DNA of 64,000 bases, from contig WHVY01000005.1 of the NCBI GenBank assembly GCA_022266195.1, positions 7,998,001 through 8,062,000 of the forward strand, written 5' to 3'. The notes under the pieces are model-generated. The model worked only from the letters and a program-made list of their open reading frames with translations, made no database searches and was not told where the DNA came from. Each line of letters opens with the position of its first letter. Position 1 is the stretch's first letter. A program made the translations under genes and the position numbers. Below are positions 14,701-25,291 of this stretch, one piece after another. This stretch comes from Tetranychus cinnabarinus. Lineage: Eukaryota; Arthropoda; Arachnida; Trombidiformes; Tetranychidae.

Positions 14701-17700
14701 ACAAATAGTCAATCAGAACGAAAAGTAAAAGAAGGTAAAAACAAAGTTCAGTTGTTATTGAATGATCACGAGATTTGCAATGATTCTTCAAGCAGAACAA
14801 ACTTGAGTTAGAAAAATAAAAAATTCAGATATAAATTCAATTGCAAAGATGGCAATTAAATGAAGGAAGAGAAGTAGGATTGTACTTTTAACATTTAAAC
14901 TCACGGCTTGAGGCTATTTATTGAAATCGAGACTGGAATAGTTGACCATTCAAAGTCAATAGTGAACAATAAACATTTATCAAGGTATTGCTTTTGAACA
15001 TTCAGTTTCGTCCTTTGCAATAGCCAGTTGATCCTAAACTATCAATCCTTTGCAATCGGAAAGCGAGATTCGATGAATCGGTTCTGTATTAGCTCAGCGG
15101 GAACATCATACAGAAAATTACTTTTGACGGAGACAGCTTTAAAGAATGAAGAAGACAGTGTTAATATTGAAGAGGACACTGGTCGTAAAAGAAAGTGTGA
15201 AACTTTAATCCTTTAAGAATGGGTGAGACAATGTTAAGAATGAAGAGGACAGTGAAAATTTTGAACAAGACACAATTTTAAGAAGTAACTTCTTTCTGGA
15301 TACATTCATTAATATAAGACTGCATATGCTTATAATAATTTTTACAATCAACAGAACTGATAACCTGAGATGCATCTCTCACTCCATCATGAACCTGATC
15401 AGGTGTAGTTGGTCTCAATCTCTACACGTAATGTTTAAGTTGACTGAATAGGTTTTCAATCGGATTGAGAAAATGTGAATATGGGGGTAAAAAACAAGAT
15501 TATATCCAGCATCCTCTATTAATTTTTAACTTCAGCACTAATTTTTGCAATATTGAAACAAAAATATTGTTCACTCGCTGACTTAATGAAATTGATACTA
15601 GAGCAACTGTCTTGTTCAAAATTTTCACTGTCCTCTTCATTCTTAACATTGTCTCACCCATTCTTAAAGGATTAAAGTTTCACACTTTCTTTTACGACCA
15701 GTGTCCTCTTCAATATTAACACTGTCTTCTTCATTCTTTAAAGCTGTCTCCGTCAAAAGTAATTTTCTGTAAGTTCAACTTTACTCTCTTTGGATGTAGC
15801 TTTAAGTTAAACTTATTTTGAGTTGCAATTATATCGAGATTTGAATGGACTGATCCAATGTGAAATTAATACAATGTATATTCATATTGATTTTTTGTCC
15901 CAAAATTTGAGTTACTCGACATTCAGATAGATTATAATTGTAATAGTATAATAATGGTAAACCAATTTGGATTCAAATTGAATGACACACTTTTATCCAT
16001 TTGAGTAACAAATAGAATCAACTATTTTATTAGTAATTCCTATTCCTATTAATTGTGAAAGATAACCTGATTTGTCTTCGTTCAAGTTACAAGGATTATC
16101 ATGATATTTCTCTATTCTATCTATTAATAGAAATTTATTCAATGGGAAAATTTGCTTTTTTATTGAATATCAATTTAAGTGTGTTTTCAAGCGATCAAGC
16201 AACGTTCAATATAATTATTGGAGTAAAAACTGTGGGATGACAAAATTGGAACATTTTGTTTGTTTGTTTGCTTATTTTTTTTATCGTTTTTCCTGTTTTG
16301 TTTCAAGGGACTTCAGTTCAGGGATTTTGTTCAAGTTGTTGGATAAACTGTTGCACTCAACTTTTTATTGAGACATTAATCTATTACACATTGACCAGTT
16401 ATAATGGTTTATAATAAAAAAGAAACTCATGACAAACTCATGAATCACATACATATTACATGAAGCTGCGAAATCCGGAAAAGTGGAAAAGGTTTCAATA
16501 ATAAGTTTCATCGAATCTTCGCTTAGATTATTTTCCATGTAAGAATGATATTGATATAAACTTTCAAGTTGATTCTCGAGATTTATTTTTCACTCTCAAC
16601 AAATCCCGTTCAATCAAATATTATCAAAAATATTAAGCCTTGAAATTCAACAGTTGATGCTGAAACAGGATAATCCATAATGGAATCGGTTAAGTTCAAT
16701 TGTAAGATATCAACGTATAATAAAATTAAAGTGAACTAATAACATGCTAACGAGTAGCTTTACTGTTGAATAATTTAAGGTATAAAATGCATTTAAATGT
16801 CATCTTTTATTCAATCGCTTTCCATTAAACATTTAATATAACACATTATCCCAGCCTTGCCAGAGTAAATGTATTTATATTGTAATAATGTATGAAACAA
16901 TTGAGGTTATTTAGTTTGAATGAGTTTAAATTTGAAACAAAAGATGATTCAGTTATTTCAATGTTAATGGCGACCAACGGGATCAATGATATTTGCCAAT
17001 GAATTCACAACTTACAAAATAAACTAAACCTGTTAGACTAAACTATAAGTTGAGCGTCTAACTGTCAGAATTATTATCGAAAAATCTTAAAAGTTTCAAA
17101 TGTTCCTTTGTAATCCTTTGGAGTTAACCTTCAATGTCTGTAGATAAAGAGTTGAACTTAAGTTAGGTGAGATCATTGGACTTGTCATACATTCGTCAAA
17201 TGATAACGAAAAGTCAATTCTTTTGCTTCAATTGCTTTTCATTTCAAAAATAAGTGAATCCGGTGAAAAGAATGAAATTGAAAGTAATTCATTTTTTGGA
17301 TATGAAAAGTGAAGAATCAATAAAGGATACTAAATATTAATTATCCAGAAAAGATAAGAATTCAATTTGATGACATGTTGATAATTGTTATTACATTTCA
17401 AATTGTCTTGGAATAGATGATCATTATTACAGTATTTACTGAAAGGCTATTAGTTGATTCGATTTTAATGATAGTTTGATTATCTAATTGTTATGTTTTG
17501 TATTCCACAACAAATGTTTTATTAATAAAGGTTATAACAGTGATATTTACATAATTTCTAGGAGTGTTTTCATATAGAATAATGAAACACTCGATGATAA
17601 TCGAGAAATAACAATGTAAACCAATAATCTGAAAACTATTTTTAGTTTCATTTTTTGACAGGAAAAGTAAGAAAAAGAAAACATTTTTGTTTGTTTTTAG

Positions 17701-18854
17701 TTTTTTTTCACCATTGAATCAATTCATTTTCAAAGGTGAAACAATCAACAATTGAAGTGAATGTAAAATTGATTCAATTGATTTATCAAAGTTAAAGTGA
17801 AACTATCGATTTTCAGTTTCATTTACCTTTTTCAATGTTTATATTGAAAGAGAAGAGGAAAAAAACAATTGAAAGTAATTGAAATGAATAACAATTAACA
17901 TTATAACTAAAGGGATGTTGAAGCAAAATTAATGGTGAAAGGGCAAACAAATGACAAATTCATTGATAGCAAAGATAATATTGAGTTTATCATATATCAT
18001 GATTGAGATAATAATTCAGTGGAGGGAGGATTTACCATGACTTAAGGGAAGAAGAGAAACAAAACTTGACCTAATTTGTTTTCATGTCCATTTCCTTGTT
18101 AATTTGTTTTCTTTACAAGCAAACCAATCAAGATTCCTTTGGGCTAAACCTTACGCTTAATAATAACATTAATGATATTTAGTTATCTTTACTTTTCTTG
18201 CTGAAAGACAATTTTTGTTGACCAATTATTGATCAGACATTCATAATCCATTGAAACAGTGACAAACTATTGACTTGATGTCTACTCAATTGAATGTTTT
18301 TATAATGTTCTTGGTGGTGAAAGGCTTACGCTTGTTACAATATTGATTAATTGATTGATTGATTCGTTCATTCATTGATTACATTCTGTTTACATTAATG
18401 TCAACAATATTATGATAAATTATTGATGTAAGTATCACAAGGAAAGGCATAACAATGCTAATGATATACTCTGATATTCAATATCATTTATTGCTTACCT
18501 TCTTTGTCTGAAGTTGAGTCTTCATAGGATGGACATTCGGCTAGATGAAGACTTCGACGTCGACGACGACGAAAGAAACCAGCTTCGGGTGGAACCTCAA
18601 GTCCAGGAGTTTTCTTGAGCAAACTATCTAACTTTTCCTTGACAGTTTTTCCTAATTCACCTGAAAACAGAAAACATTTACAAGTGAAAACAAATTCATT
18701 GATTGTTATGCAAATTTTTGGTGTTTTTGGTGAATCGGGTGAAGAATGTAATTTGCAATTGTAAATGGTACAAAGTGTGAGATGATTAAAATGGTAATTA
18801 AAATTGCAAACCTTTACTTGTGATTGAGATTGTTGTAACTCCGTCAATGGACAT
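5792..18854 (-). CDS. RhoGAP of the GMIP/ARHGAP29/ARHGAP45 type, N-terminal part through the start of its C1 finger (partial)
   Basis: Four exons join with matching phases: 18812-18854 (start codon, MSIDGVTT), 18499-18660, 7244-7447 and 5792-5919, giving 179 codons without a stop. All have GT-AG borders, although the first donor (GTTTGC) is weak. Exon 2 encodes a short Lys/Leu helix and a run of six arginines near residues 50-56. Exon 3 is Ser/Thr-rich and probably disordered. Exon 4 encodes SKAARTH followed by CRTCDTYIYLGGYKCEK (residues 144-179). The SKAAxTH lead-in and the shortened CxxC-x10-C spacing are those of the C1 domain in GMIP/ARHGAP29/HMHA1 proteins, which carry F-BAR, C1 and RhoGAP domains and inactivate Rho at membranes. 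The second half of C1 and the RhoGAP domain are not in view. No F-BAR exon is seen upstream, so 18854 may start a short isoform, or upstream exons were missed. Family assignment comes from remembered motifs, not a search. Confidence 0.65.
5920..7243. other. Intron 3 of the RhoGAP-like gene
   Basis: About 1.3 kb of AT-rich sequence between exons 3 and 4 of the - strand gene, with donor GTAATC at the 7243 side and acceptor TTGACAG at the 5920 side. The open frame at 6242-6478 (-) has low-complexity AT-driven codons and no supporting signals. Nothing else recognised. Confidence 0.6.
8042..8242. mobile_element. MITE-like element with about 28-bp terminal inverted repeats
   Basis: The left end begins AGGGCCGGTCCGGTAATCAT and the right end is its reverse complement. 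The repeats match over about 28 bp with one single-base indel, and the 201-bp unit has no coding capacity. These GC-rich ends stand out sharply in the AT-rich background. An AGGGCC-type terminus resembles hAT-superfamily MITEs, but the expected 8-bp target duplication is not visible, so the superfamily is not settled. Confidence 0.7.
9660..9679. repeat. Short perfect hairpin
   Basis: A 7-bp perfect inverted repeat (CACTCCC / GGGAGTG) around a 6-base loop. It is GC-rich against the local background. There is no tRNA box, long microRNA-like stem or other context, so its function is unknown and it may be chance. Confidence 0.4.
15111..15272. repeat. Left terminal inverted repeat of the mariner-type element
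   Basis: Reverse complement of 15608-15769. Starts CAGAAAATTACTTTTGACGG and ends at TTGAACAAGACA. The open frame at 15028-15216 (+) runs into this repeat and is an artefact of it. Confidence 0.88.
15278..15522 (-). pseudogene. C-terminal remnant of a DDE/IS630-mariner transposase
   Basis: Read on the - strand, the region encodes LIEDAGYNLV, then after a one-base shift in a run of six T (15489-15494) LPPYSHFLNPIENLFSQLK, then an in-frame TAG at 15422-15424, and then an open tail to a stop at 15278-15280. The LPPYSxxLNPIEN block is the hallmark around the third catalytic acidic residue of IS630/Tc1/mariner transposases (DDE_3 type). The first two catalytic Asp residues are absent because the 5' part has been deleted. 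With a frameshift, a stop and a deletion, it cannot make an active enzyme. Confidence 0.82.
15608..15769. repeat. Right terminal inverted repeat of the mariner-type element
   Basis: Reverse complement of 15111-15272 and followed by TA. See the element entry. Confidence 0.88.
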
Positions 18855-20156
18855 TGTATAACACACTAATAATGGCAGAAAGTTGAACAGTTAAACTCGA
18901 CTGTTAATCACAATTGGACTGTTTGGGCTTAGTGTTTCGAGATCAACTCGAAGTGAGTGTTTGTCAAGAGAGGATTAACAGGTTCAAGTATTAAAAGATT
19001 AATGGTATTGATGGAACTGAATGAGACACAAAAACACAGTGAAATGGATTTAATCAAAAATACAGGGAACAATGAAGTTGTTGATTGAATCTGATCCAAT
19101 GTTGTTATTCAATGTAACTATCAATTTTAATTGGATCGCTTTTTTGGCCGATTATAATTATGTCTAAAGGTGACTGTCTTTTGATACTTTTCATGCAACA
19201 AGGTTTAATTGGTTAATCCACATTCAACAAGAATATAATAGAAATAGAGAAAATTTGAAGCTTCTTTGATCAACAGATTTTATCATATAACTTTCACTCT
19301 GCTGTTCAAGATTCTCACCGATTCTATTTCAATCATTCGAATCTGCTCATGTCTGATAACCTTTCTCACTTTATTACTATTATTATTCGTTTACTCATTT
19401 TTTCCTCTTTTTTATTCATCATAGAATTTCATTTTATTCTCTGTTAATCCTTTCTTCTTCAGTTTCCTTCAAATTCATCTGCTTCCTTATTTGCTTCTCA
19501 ATGAATATGAGTAATGACGAAAGCTGCACTGGGAATCAACATTCCCAAAGCATTATATTAATATTTCGCCAAATCTAAACTTGAAAGGATAATTTGAGTA
19601 AAGTTCACACATTCATTACAACCTTTGACCATGAATCCAAGTACAATCTAAAAATGAATGTAACACTTGAAAAATGACACCAATTTTCGGATTCAAATTT
19701 TAATTTCTCAATTTGAAGATCAAGATGGTGATCTCTCAAGATCTCAATCTCAGAGCGATATTTGTCATAAATCGTATCCAAGGAACTTGTGGAATGTTAA
19801 TGTGAGTTTGATCTAGTTGGCTTTTGATAACTCCGAGAATCATTCATGAGAATTTGTTCAGTAAAGTTTATTTGTGAAATATTTTATGTGAAAATATCTT
19901 CATATCGAATTATGTACATCTTTTCTAAATCTGTTTCATTCTTAAAAACAAATATTCAAAAAGTTATCTAAAAATCCCTGCAACTGACTCTTCAATGAAT
20001 TTGAATTTATAATGTTGATAATGTGCTGCGGTAATGCAAGAAAAACTCATTTCCCTTACTTTATTTTTCAGCTTCATGCTCATTTTTCATCCTTAAACTA
20101 TTGCTTTTTCTTAATAACGAAAAGCAATTTTCGGAATAAGCACCACTTTATCGCTA

Positions 20157-20339
20157 TCATATTATGAATTTGCCTGAGAATTTTTTTCGTGATTGCATGT
20201 TCGTTGTTTGTTGAAAATTCATCAAAATTTGAAATAACGGACCTTCAACTTCAGGGTATTCACCATTCCCCGAGTTCTCGACGTAAGAGCGTTGCCCAAC
20301 ATTGATCGTATTGAAATAAAATTTTAAAAGAAATGCCAA
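20157..20339 (-). other. Coding-like stretch of unknown meaning
   Basis: Open on the - strand for 60 codons, with a GC content above its surroundings and a patch reading GQRSYVENSGNGEYPEVEGP. It lacks an ATG start, and the + strand of the same bases is also open after a possible acceptor. It lies a few hundred bases from another such patch (20554-20784), so both could be exons or decayed gene remnants. Not recognised. Confidence 0.15.
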
Positions 20340-20553
20340 CTGAACAAGAGCAACATTAAAAAGACCTGACTTTGAAGGTTGTAGAATTTAACTAAAGATA
20401 TTGAAATTATCATAGATGATGAAAGCTATTTTGATCTGGAAGGATGCAATTTTCATGGAACAGATCGTTTTGCATTTCAGAGCCTTTGTGCATCACTCCT
20501 TTTGGACTAGATTTTCATGGATGGAAATATCAATAGACAGCGTTTTGCAGAGG

Positions 20554-20784
20554 TTATAATGGTCCCATTCCTGATGGCTTAGTTGGTGATGTACCACGTG
20601 AAACTGCAGGACTCGAATAAGCTGTACTCTGTGGTGTACGTTTCGGTATGTTACAAACGCTCACAAACTTTTGTGTCTCAAGCACTTCGTTAGAACACCA
20701 TCTATGGTCACTTTTACTCCAAATACAGAAAACACTACCAATTTTGACTTTCTTTATTGGGCTTTTCGTTTTTTCTTCCTGCTT
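20554..20784 (-). other. Coding-like stretch ending in a Ser/Pro/Thr-rich tail
   Basis: A - strand frame open for 76 codons and ending at a TAA stop. Its last part reads KRTPQSTAYSSPAVSRGTSP, then a Lys/Pro/Gly tail, which looks like a disordered phosphorylatable C-terminus rather than random AT-rich translation. It has no ATG start and would need an upstream exon. It could be a last exon or a pseudogene piece. Not recognised. Confidence 0.25.
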
Positions 20785-22069
20785 TTAATCCCAACCTATT
20801 CAAAAATTTATAAACTTCTAAATTATCTTTTATTCTTCTCCAAATTCAATAATTATTATAATATATAGATATTGATAATCCGCCTGTTGAATTTCTCAAT
20901 AACCTGAATTCTGATTGAGCTCAGGCTATTTTCCTAATTGCAGTTTAATCGTGAATTTCATGCAATATGAAAAGCTTACTTTAGCATACTTTAGAGCTTG
21001 CTTAGTTTGGGCACAGCATTCCCGCCAAAATTTGATTTTTGCCTTACCATAAATATAGATTGACAAGATTCAATCGAAACTTACGAACAACTACAATAAA
21101 TGAAATGAGATTATCTTACAATCCTTTTCGCAATCATATTAATCCTCTTAATTCTATCCATTCTTAAATACAACATTCATCTTTTTCTTGATTTCTACAT
21201 AAATAATTTATAATAAATGTTCTCTTCGATCAGCTAAATTCATATGATGTCGTATTAATTGATAACTAATGGATGGTCATAACTATCAATACATTCATTT
21301 GTGCAACGCATGATATACAAACAATTTGTCTTTAATCCTTTCACATTTAATTTTGTTGAGACACTGATTTGTATTAAGGAATATAAAAGCTTTCGTCGAA
21401 CAAACTGTCATTTAAATCAATTGCGTATAGCATTTGAATGATCATCCACCTTGATTGCTCAAAAGTGATTAAAGCAAATCTTCACTCTATTTATTTCAAA
21501 GTGATTTTACATACATCATCTTGAGTGGTTTGTAATCAAACTAATACTCAATCTTAATGTTGGTTTCGAGTCATTTCGACCACTCTTCTTGTGTAGAAAA
21601 GGCAAAGAGTACCAATCGTTCATTAAAGATTGAGAAGGCTAGAGAATTCACACAAAAAAGTTAACATATAAGAATACTAAGAATTGAAAACAGAATCAAT
21701 GACAAAAGTATAATTAAATTGAATGTTAATTGAATTGCAATCGAATCTAATGGCTGGACAGAGGTCAAATGACAGATTGGCCTTGAATGACTGGGTACAA
21801 ATGAATGTCACTCAAAATGGATGGTCTTGTAACTATGTCAATATGTCACTCACTTGTGTCAAGTACTGTACTTAAATTCGAAGTCAATACTTCCTCTGTC
21901 CGTGAAGTTATTCTAGATTAACATCTTACATCTGTACATATTGGCTGAATAGTCATGTAGATCTTGTCTTATCAAGATGCAATTATCGAGAGGAAAATGA
22001 ACTGTTAATTCTCAAAGAGATTCAACTGACGCACCTTCAACAGACATTATTGGAATCGTTCATGGAGAT

Positions 22070-22261
22070 TTATAGTGATTCAGAGAGATTTTCGCTGATT
22101 TTTGGAATGGCATTCGAGATCAAGTTATTGTTTGGTCTCATCTCGGTTACATCATATTTTGATGTTTTCATCACTAATCCTGAAAAATATTCTTGATCAC
22201 TTGCATCATCTTCCAAGCTGGAACAAATCATTTTCTTGTAATCAAATTTTCCTGATGTCAA
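22070..22261 (-). other. Possible exon, both strands open
   Basis: The - strand is open for 63 codons (SSLEDDASDQEYFSGL followed by an acidic/polar tail to a stop), preceded by a plausible acceptor ending ACATCAG. The + strand of the same region is also open for about 44 codons from an ATG near 22063. The strand cannot be decided by eye, and no domain is recognised. Confidence 0.15.
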
Positions 22262-22936
22262 TTCGAATGTGAGAATTAAGCAGCAATTTAACGATAACTT
22301 TCATTCATCAACGATAGCATTCATGAAAAACTTGATTGTCTAAGATTTCAATCAAATTCATCTTATTACTTTTCTTGTTTTGATTGTTCTTCATTAATCA
22401 TTTCCGACTTTACGTTTTATTACAGTGCAATAATTTATTCTTGCTATAAATCATTGCTCTTAGTTGATGAGCAAATTAGCAGGTCACTTGCTGGAAAACC
22501 TGAATAATTGAACTATTTATTGAACAATAACGAATCATTGAACATAGTTAATACTAACTTTAATGATGTTTAAAATTTGTGTTAACATCGCTAATTGAAG
22601 TCAAATTACACTTGCGTTAAGACGGAAACAATGAAGTTTAATTGATCTCGAACCATTCATCGATTGTGTAAACATGAACATTGAATATTTGAGTTTAATT
22701 ATTCGCTAAAAGAAGCTGCGATTAAAAAATTACAAATTGTCTAAATGGTTTAAATTAGGCTTGGATTGATTGGAATTGAAGTGAATCCAACAAATGCTAA
22801 TGTACCTTCTGTTAATTGTTGACATCAGTAAACAGCAAAACTATTCAGTGAAGCTTTAAATTTGACTCTTCCTTTTATTTGTTTGCCGCTTACATGATGA
22901 AGGATCAGTCATTGAATTAACAAACTGTGAATGGAT

Positions 22937-22962
22937 AAAGTGAAAGTGAAAGTGAAAGTGAA
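22937..22962. repeat. GTGAAA microsatellite
   Basis: About four tandem copies of the hexamer GTGAAA within AT-rich spacer. Simple sequence repeat with no other context. Confidence 0.6.
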
Positions 22963-23126
22963 ATGATAAATACTGAGTTTATTTTTAGTATTTACATACA
23001 ATCTAATTACTTACCCCTGATCCATCATCATCACACTCTTAATCGTAAATGATGTATAAATTGTGAATGAATAACAATTGAAATAAACTTTCAATTGAAA
23101 CCCATTATAACCAACTAATTGAGATT

Positions 23127-23361
23127 AGGAAACAAGCTCAATCGTCGTCCATGTTTTGCTTTATTAACACCATTATTAATCTGTATCATCAGTTCTTGTG
23201 TTTACCAATCAACAATTGAAAGCTTGAAATACATGAAATCTTTTCATGTTTCTAACCATCGACATTTACTGTTTCATGAAACACACAAACCATTGAGTAA
23301 AGACTTGATGCCAAAATGGCAATCATTTGATCATAATCAGTATCATAAGGAACAAGATTAG
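23127..23361 (+). other. Possible exon encoding a short secreted-like peptide
   Basis: Open on the + strand after a possible acceptor (ATTAG). It encodes a basic lead (NKLNRRPC), a hydrophobic run (FALLTPLLICIISSCVY) and a polar, His-rich tail to a stop. The shape is that of a signal peptide plus short mature chain, but there is no ATG in the hydrophobic part and no upstream exon was identified. Not recognised. Confidence 0.18.
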
Positions 23362-25291
23362 TCAGTTTATTGATAATCTGGATTACGAGCTTCTTCAAAT
23401 GCGCAAACCAATTGTGTGTAAAATGATTGATAATTGAGCATATAATTAAATCAATGTTGTGTTATCTGAAAACAGTTTTCAAGTGAAACATGACTAATGT
23501 TGATGAAAAGCGTGAGTCACTCAAGAGCACAAATCAGTGGAAAGATGAGCACTAAATTAAATTGATTAAGAAAATTGTCCGTCAATAAGAATCGAAATGG
23601 ATTCAATTTTTTCTGGCTTATTGATCTTTACCTACTTTAGGTGTCAACCATTATCACTTTTTTTCATCATTTAGCTTCTTCTTTTTAACTAAATGTTTAT
23701 TGACAAGTGTTGAGTAAAAACTGTCAATCAAGTCATTAATTGTTATTTAACCGTCACTTTATCTCATTAATCACCAGAAAAGTAACCAACATAAATAATT
23801 ATCATCACCATGAAAACTGATACCAGATGCAATTGCCTTTTTATTATCATTGCCTTTATTCACTGATGTCTAAATAATGATGATAAACAATTTAATAACA
23901 TTCATTTATGTGATTTGTAAAAAAGTTTGATAATTAAGATCATGTTGATGCTCAACTCATTTTTCCTGTGAAAATGAATCTCGAATTAATCATAAGGTTC
24001 ACCTTCCATAAATGATCAATTTTCATGATGAATCCGTTGTTATGGTTATATCTAATAATGATCGTTCTAATTAGTGTAACATTCAATTTGTGAATCACAC
24101 AATAATGTTTACACAATTAGTGTTTATCCTATCTTCCAATGCTTTCCATTCGGCTCTTCATTGGGTGAATATTTACTCAATCTTATTCCTTTTGTTATTC
24201 CTTTTCTTCTGGAAACTTTCATCTGGTGATGTTCATCTAATGACCTTCATCATTTATGATTCAAAGTCATCTTTAATGATATACTTTCTTTGGCTCATTT
24301 TGCTTATTTAAACTTTCAACATGAAAATATTCAACATCTTTTTTATATCAAAATATTTTATTCCTTTTCCAACAATGAATCTTTTATGTAATGACTATCA
24401 GCTCATAACGTTTCTGGTTATTAAGTCAGTCAACGAGTTTCCTATTAAAAAGCCAACGACGATTGTCAATGTTGTTTAACATCAAGTTGCATCTTTTACA
24501 GAGAAAAGGCTTTGTTTGCCTTCGTTTATTAAATTGTTGGTAGAAATTCTGACAAAATTGAGAAACATTCTCCTCTTTTTTGCTTTTACAAGAAAAAAGT
24601 CAATTTTAAAAATGAATTATAAAATTAAAATTGGTAACAAAGATTATTTTGTGACGCTGAAACAATGAAAGGAAATATTCTTTGATTCAAATTGAATTGG
24701 CATTTTCCTCATTTTGTCGAGAAGAATCTTGTTTTTGTTGTGTTGGTGTAAATTTATGCAAGTCCTTTGACACTGGAAAAAAGATTCTGGAATAGACTTT
24801 GAATAGAAGAACGATTTATTCATTACGTTTGTGTTTCGTCTTTGTCTTTACTAGAACAGTTAATGTTTGTTTTGTTGTAATCAGCTTTTGTATTGGGCGT
24901 CTAGTTAAAGTCAAATGTGTGTTTTTAGGTGTTAAAACTTTGAAAAACAATATCCTTGAGATGTACTCATTAGCAGATGATGAGCCATATTTTTTAATGA
25001 AACATCACTTTTAACACGATGATGATGGAAACAATGATGATTTGCAAGAGAGTTGTGACTAGAATACTTCTCATCATTCTAATATTCCAAGGTTCATCAT
25101 TGATACTCTAGTGTTGATATCATTATCGAGGATTAAACCAATAATCCTTTTCTGGTTAAAGTAATTTAGGTAGAGAAGAGAAATGTTTTACTCTTTTCCT
25201 TTTGACGAGATTTTTTTAAAGCAGATAACAGCATGAGAACACATCTTGATCCATTATTTTACATGGTTTTATTCAAATAAATGGCCAGTTT

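Larger units (their letters stand above)
15111..15769. mobile_element. Decayed Tc1/mariner-IS630 type DNA transposon with 162-bp terminal inverted repeats
   Basis: The arms at 15111-15272 and 15608-15769 are reverse complements of each other, apparently without a mismatch over 162 bp. The element is flanked on both sides by TA (15109-15110 and 15770-15771), the target duplication of Tc1/mariner elements. Its outer ends read CAGAAAATTAC, and the arms contain internal GAAGAGGACAGTG-type sub-repeats. The 335-bp centre encodes a transposase remnant on the - strand (see separate entry). A TIR of this length on a 659-bp element suggests an internally deleted copy. Confidence 0.85.
7448..18498. other. 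Large (11 kb) intron 2 of the RhoGAP-like gene
   Basis: Inferred intron between exons 2 and 3. It carries two transposon-derived elements (8042-8242 and 15111-15769), a GAT/ATG-type microsatellite near 7760-7775 and 10020-10045, and a short perfect hairpin at 9660-9679. Open frames at 9782, 10577, 11167, 12190, 12449, 13064, 13444, 14051 and 16055 lack paired splice sites or recognisable domains, and several use TTG starts. I treat them as chance. Confidence 0.5.
18855..25291. other. 6.4-kb spacer without a confident gene
   Basis: Lies between the first RhoGAP-like exon and the 3' end of the PPxY membrane-protein gene, both on the - strand. It holds AT-rich sequence, a TTGATT-type short repeat near 18340-18380, a (GTGAAA)4-type microsatellite near 22937-22962 and three weak coding-like stretches listed separately. 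Upstream exons of the RhoGAP-like gene could be hidden here. Confidence 0.45.
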
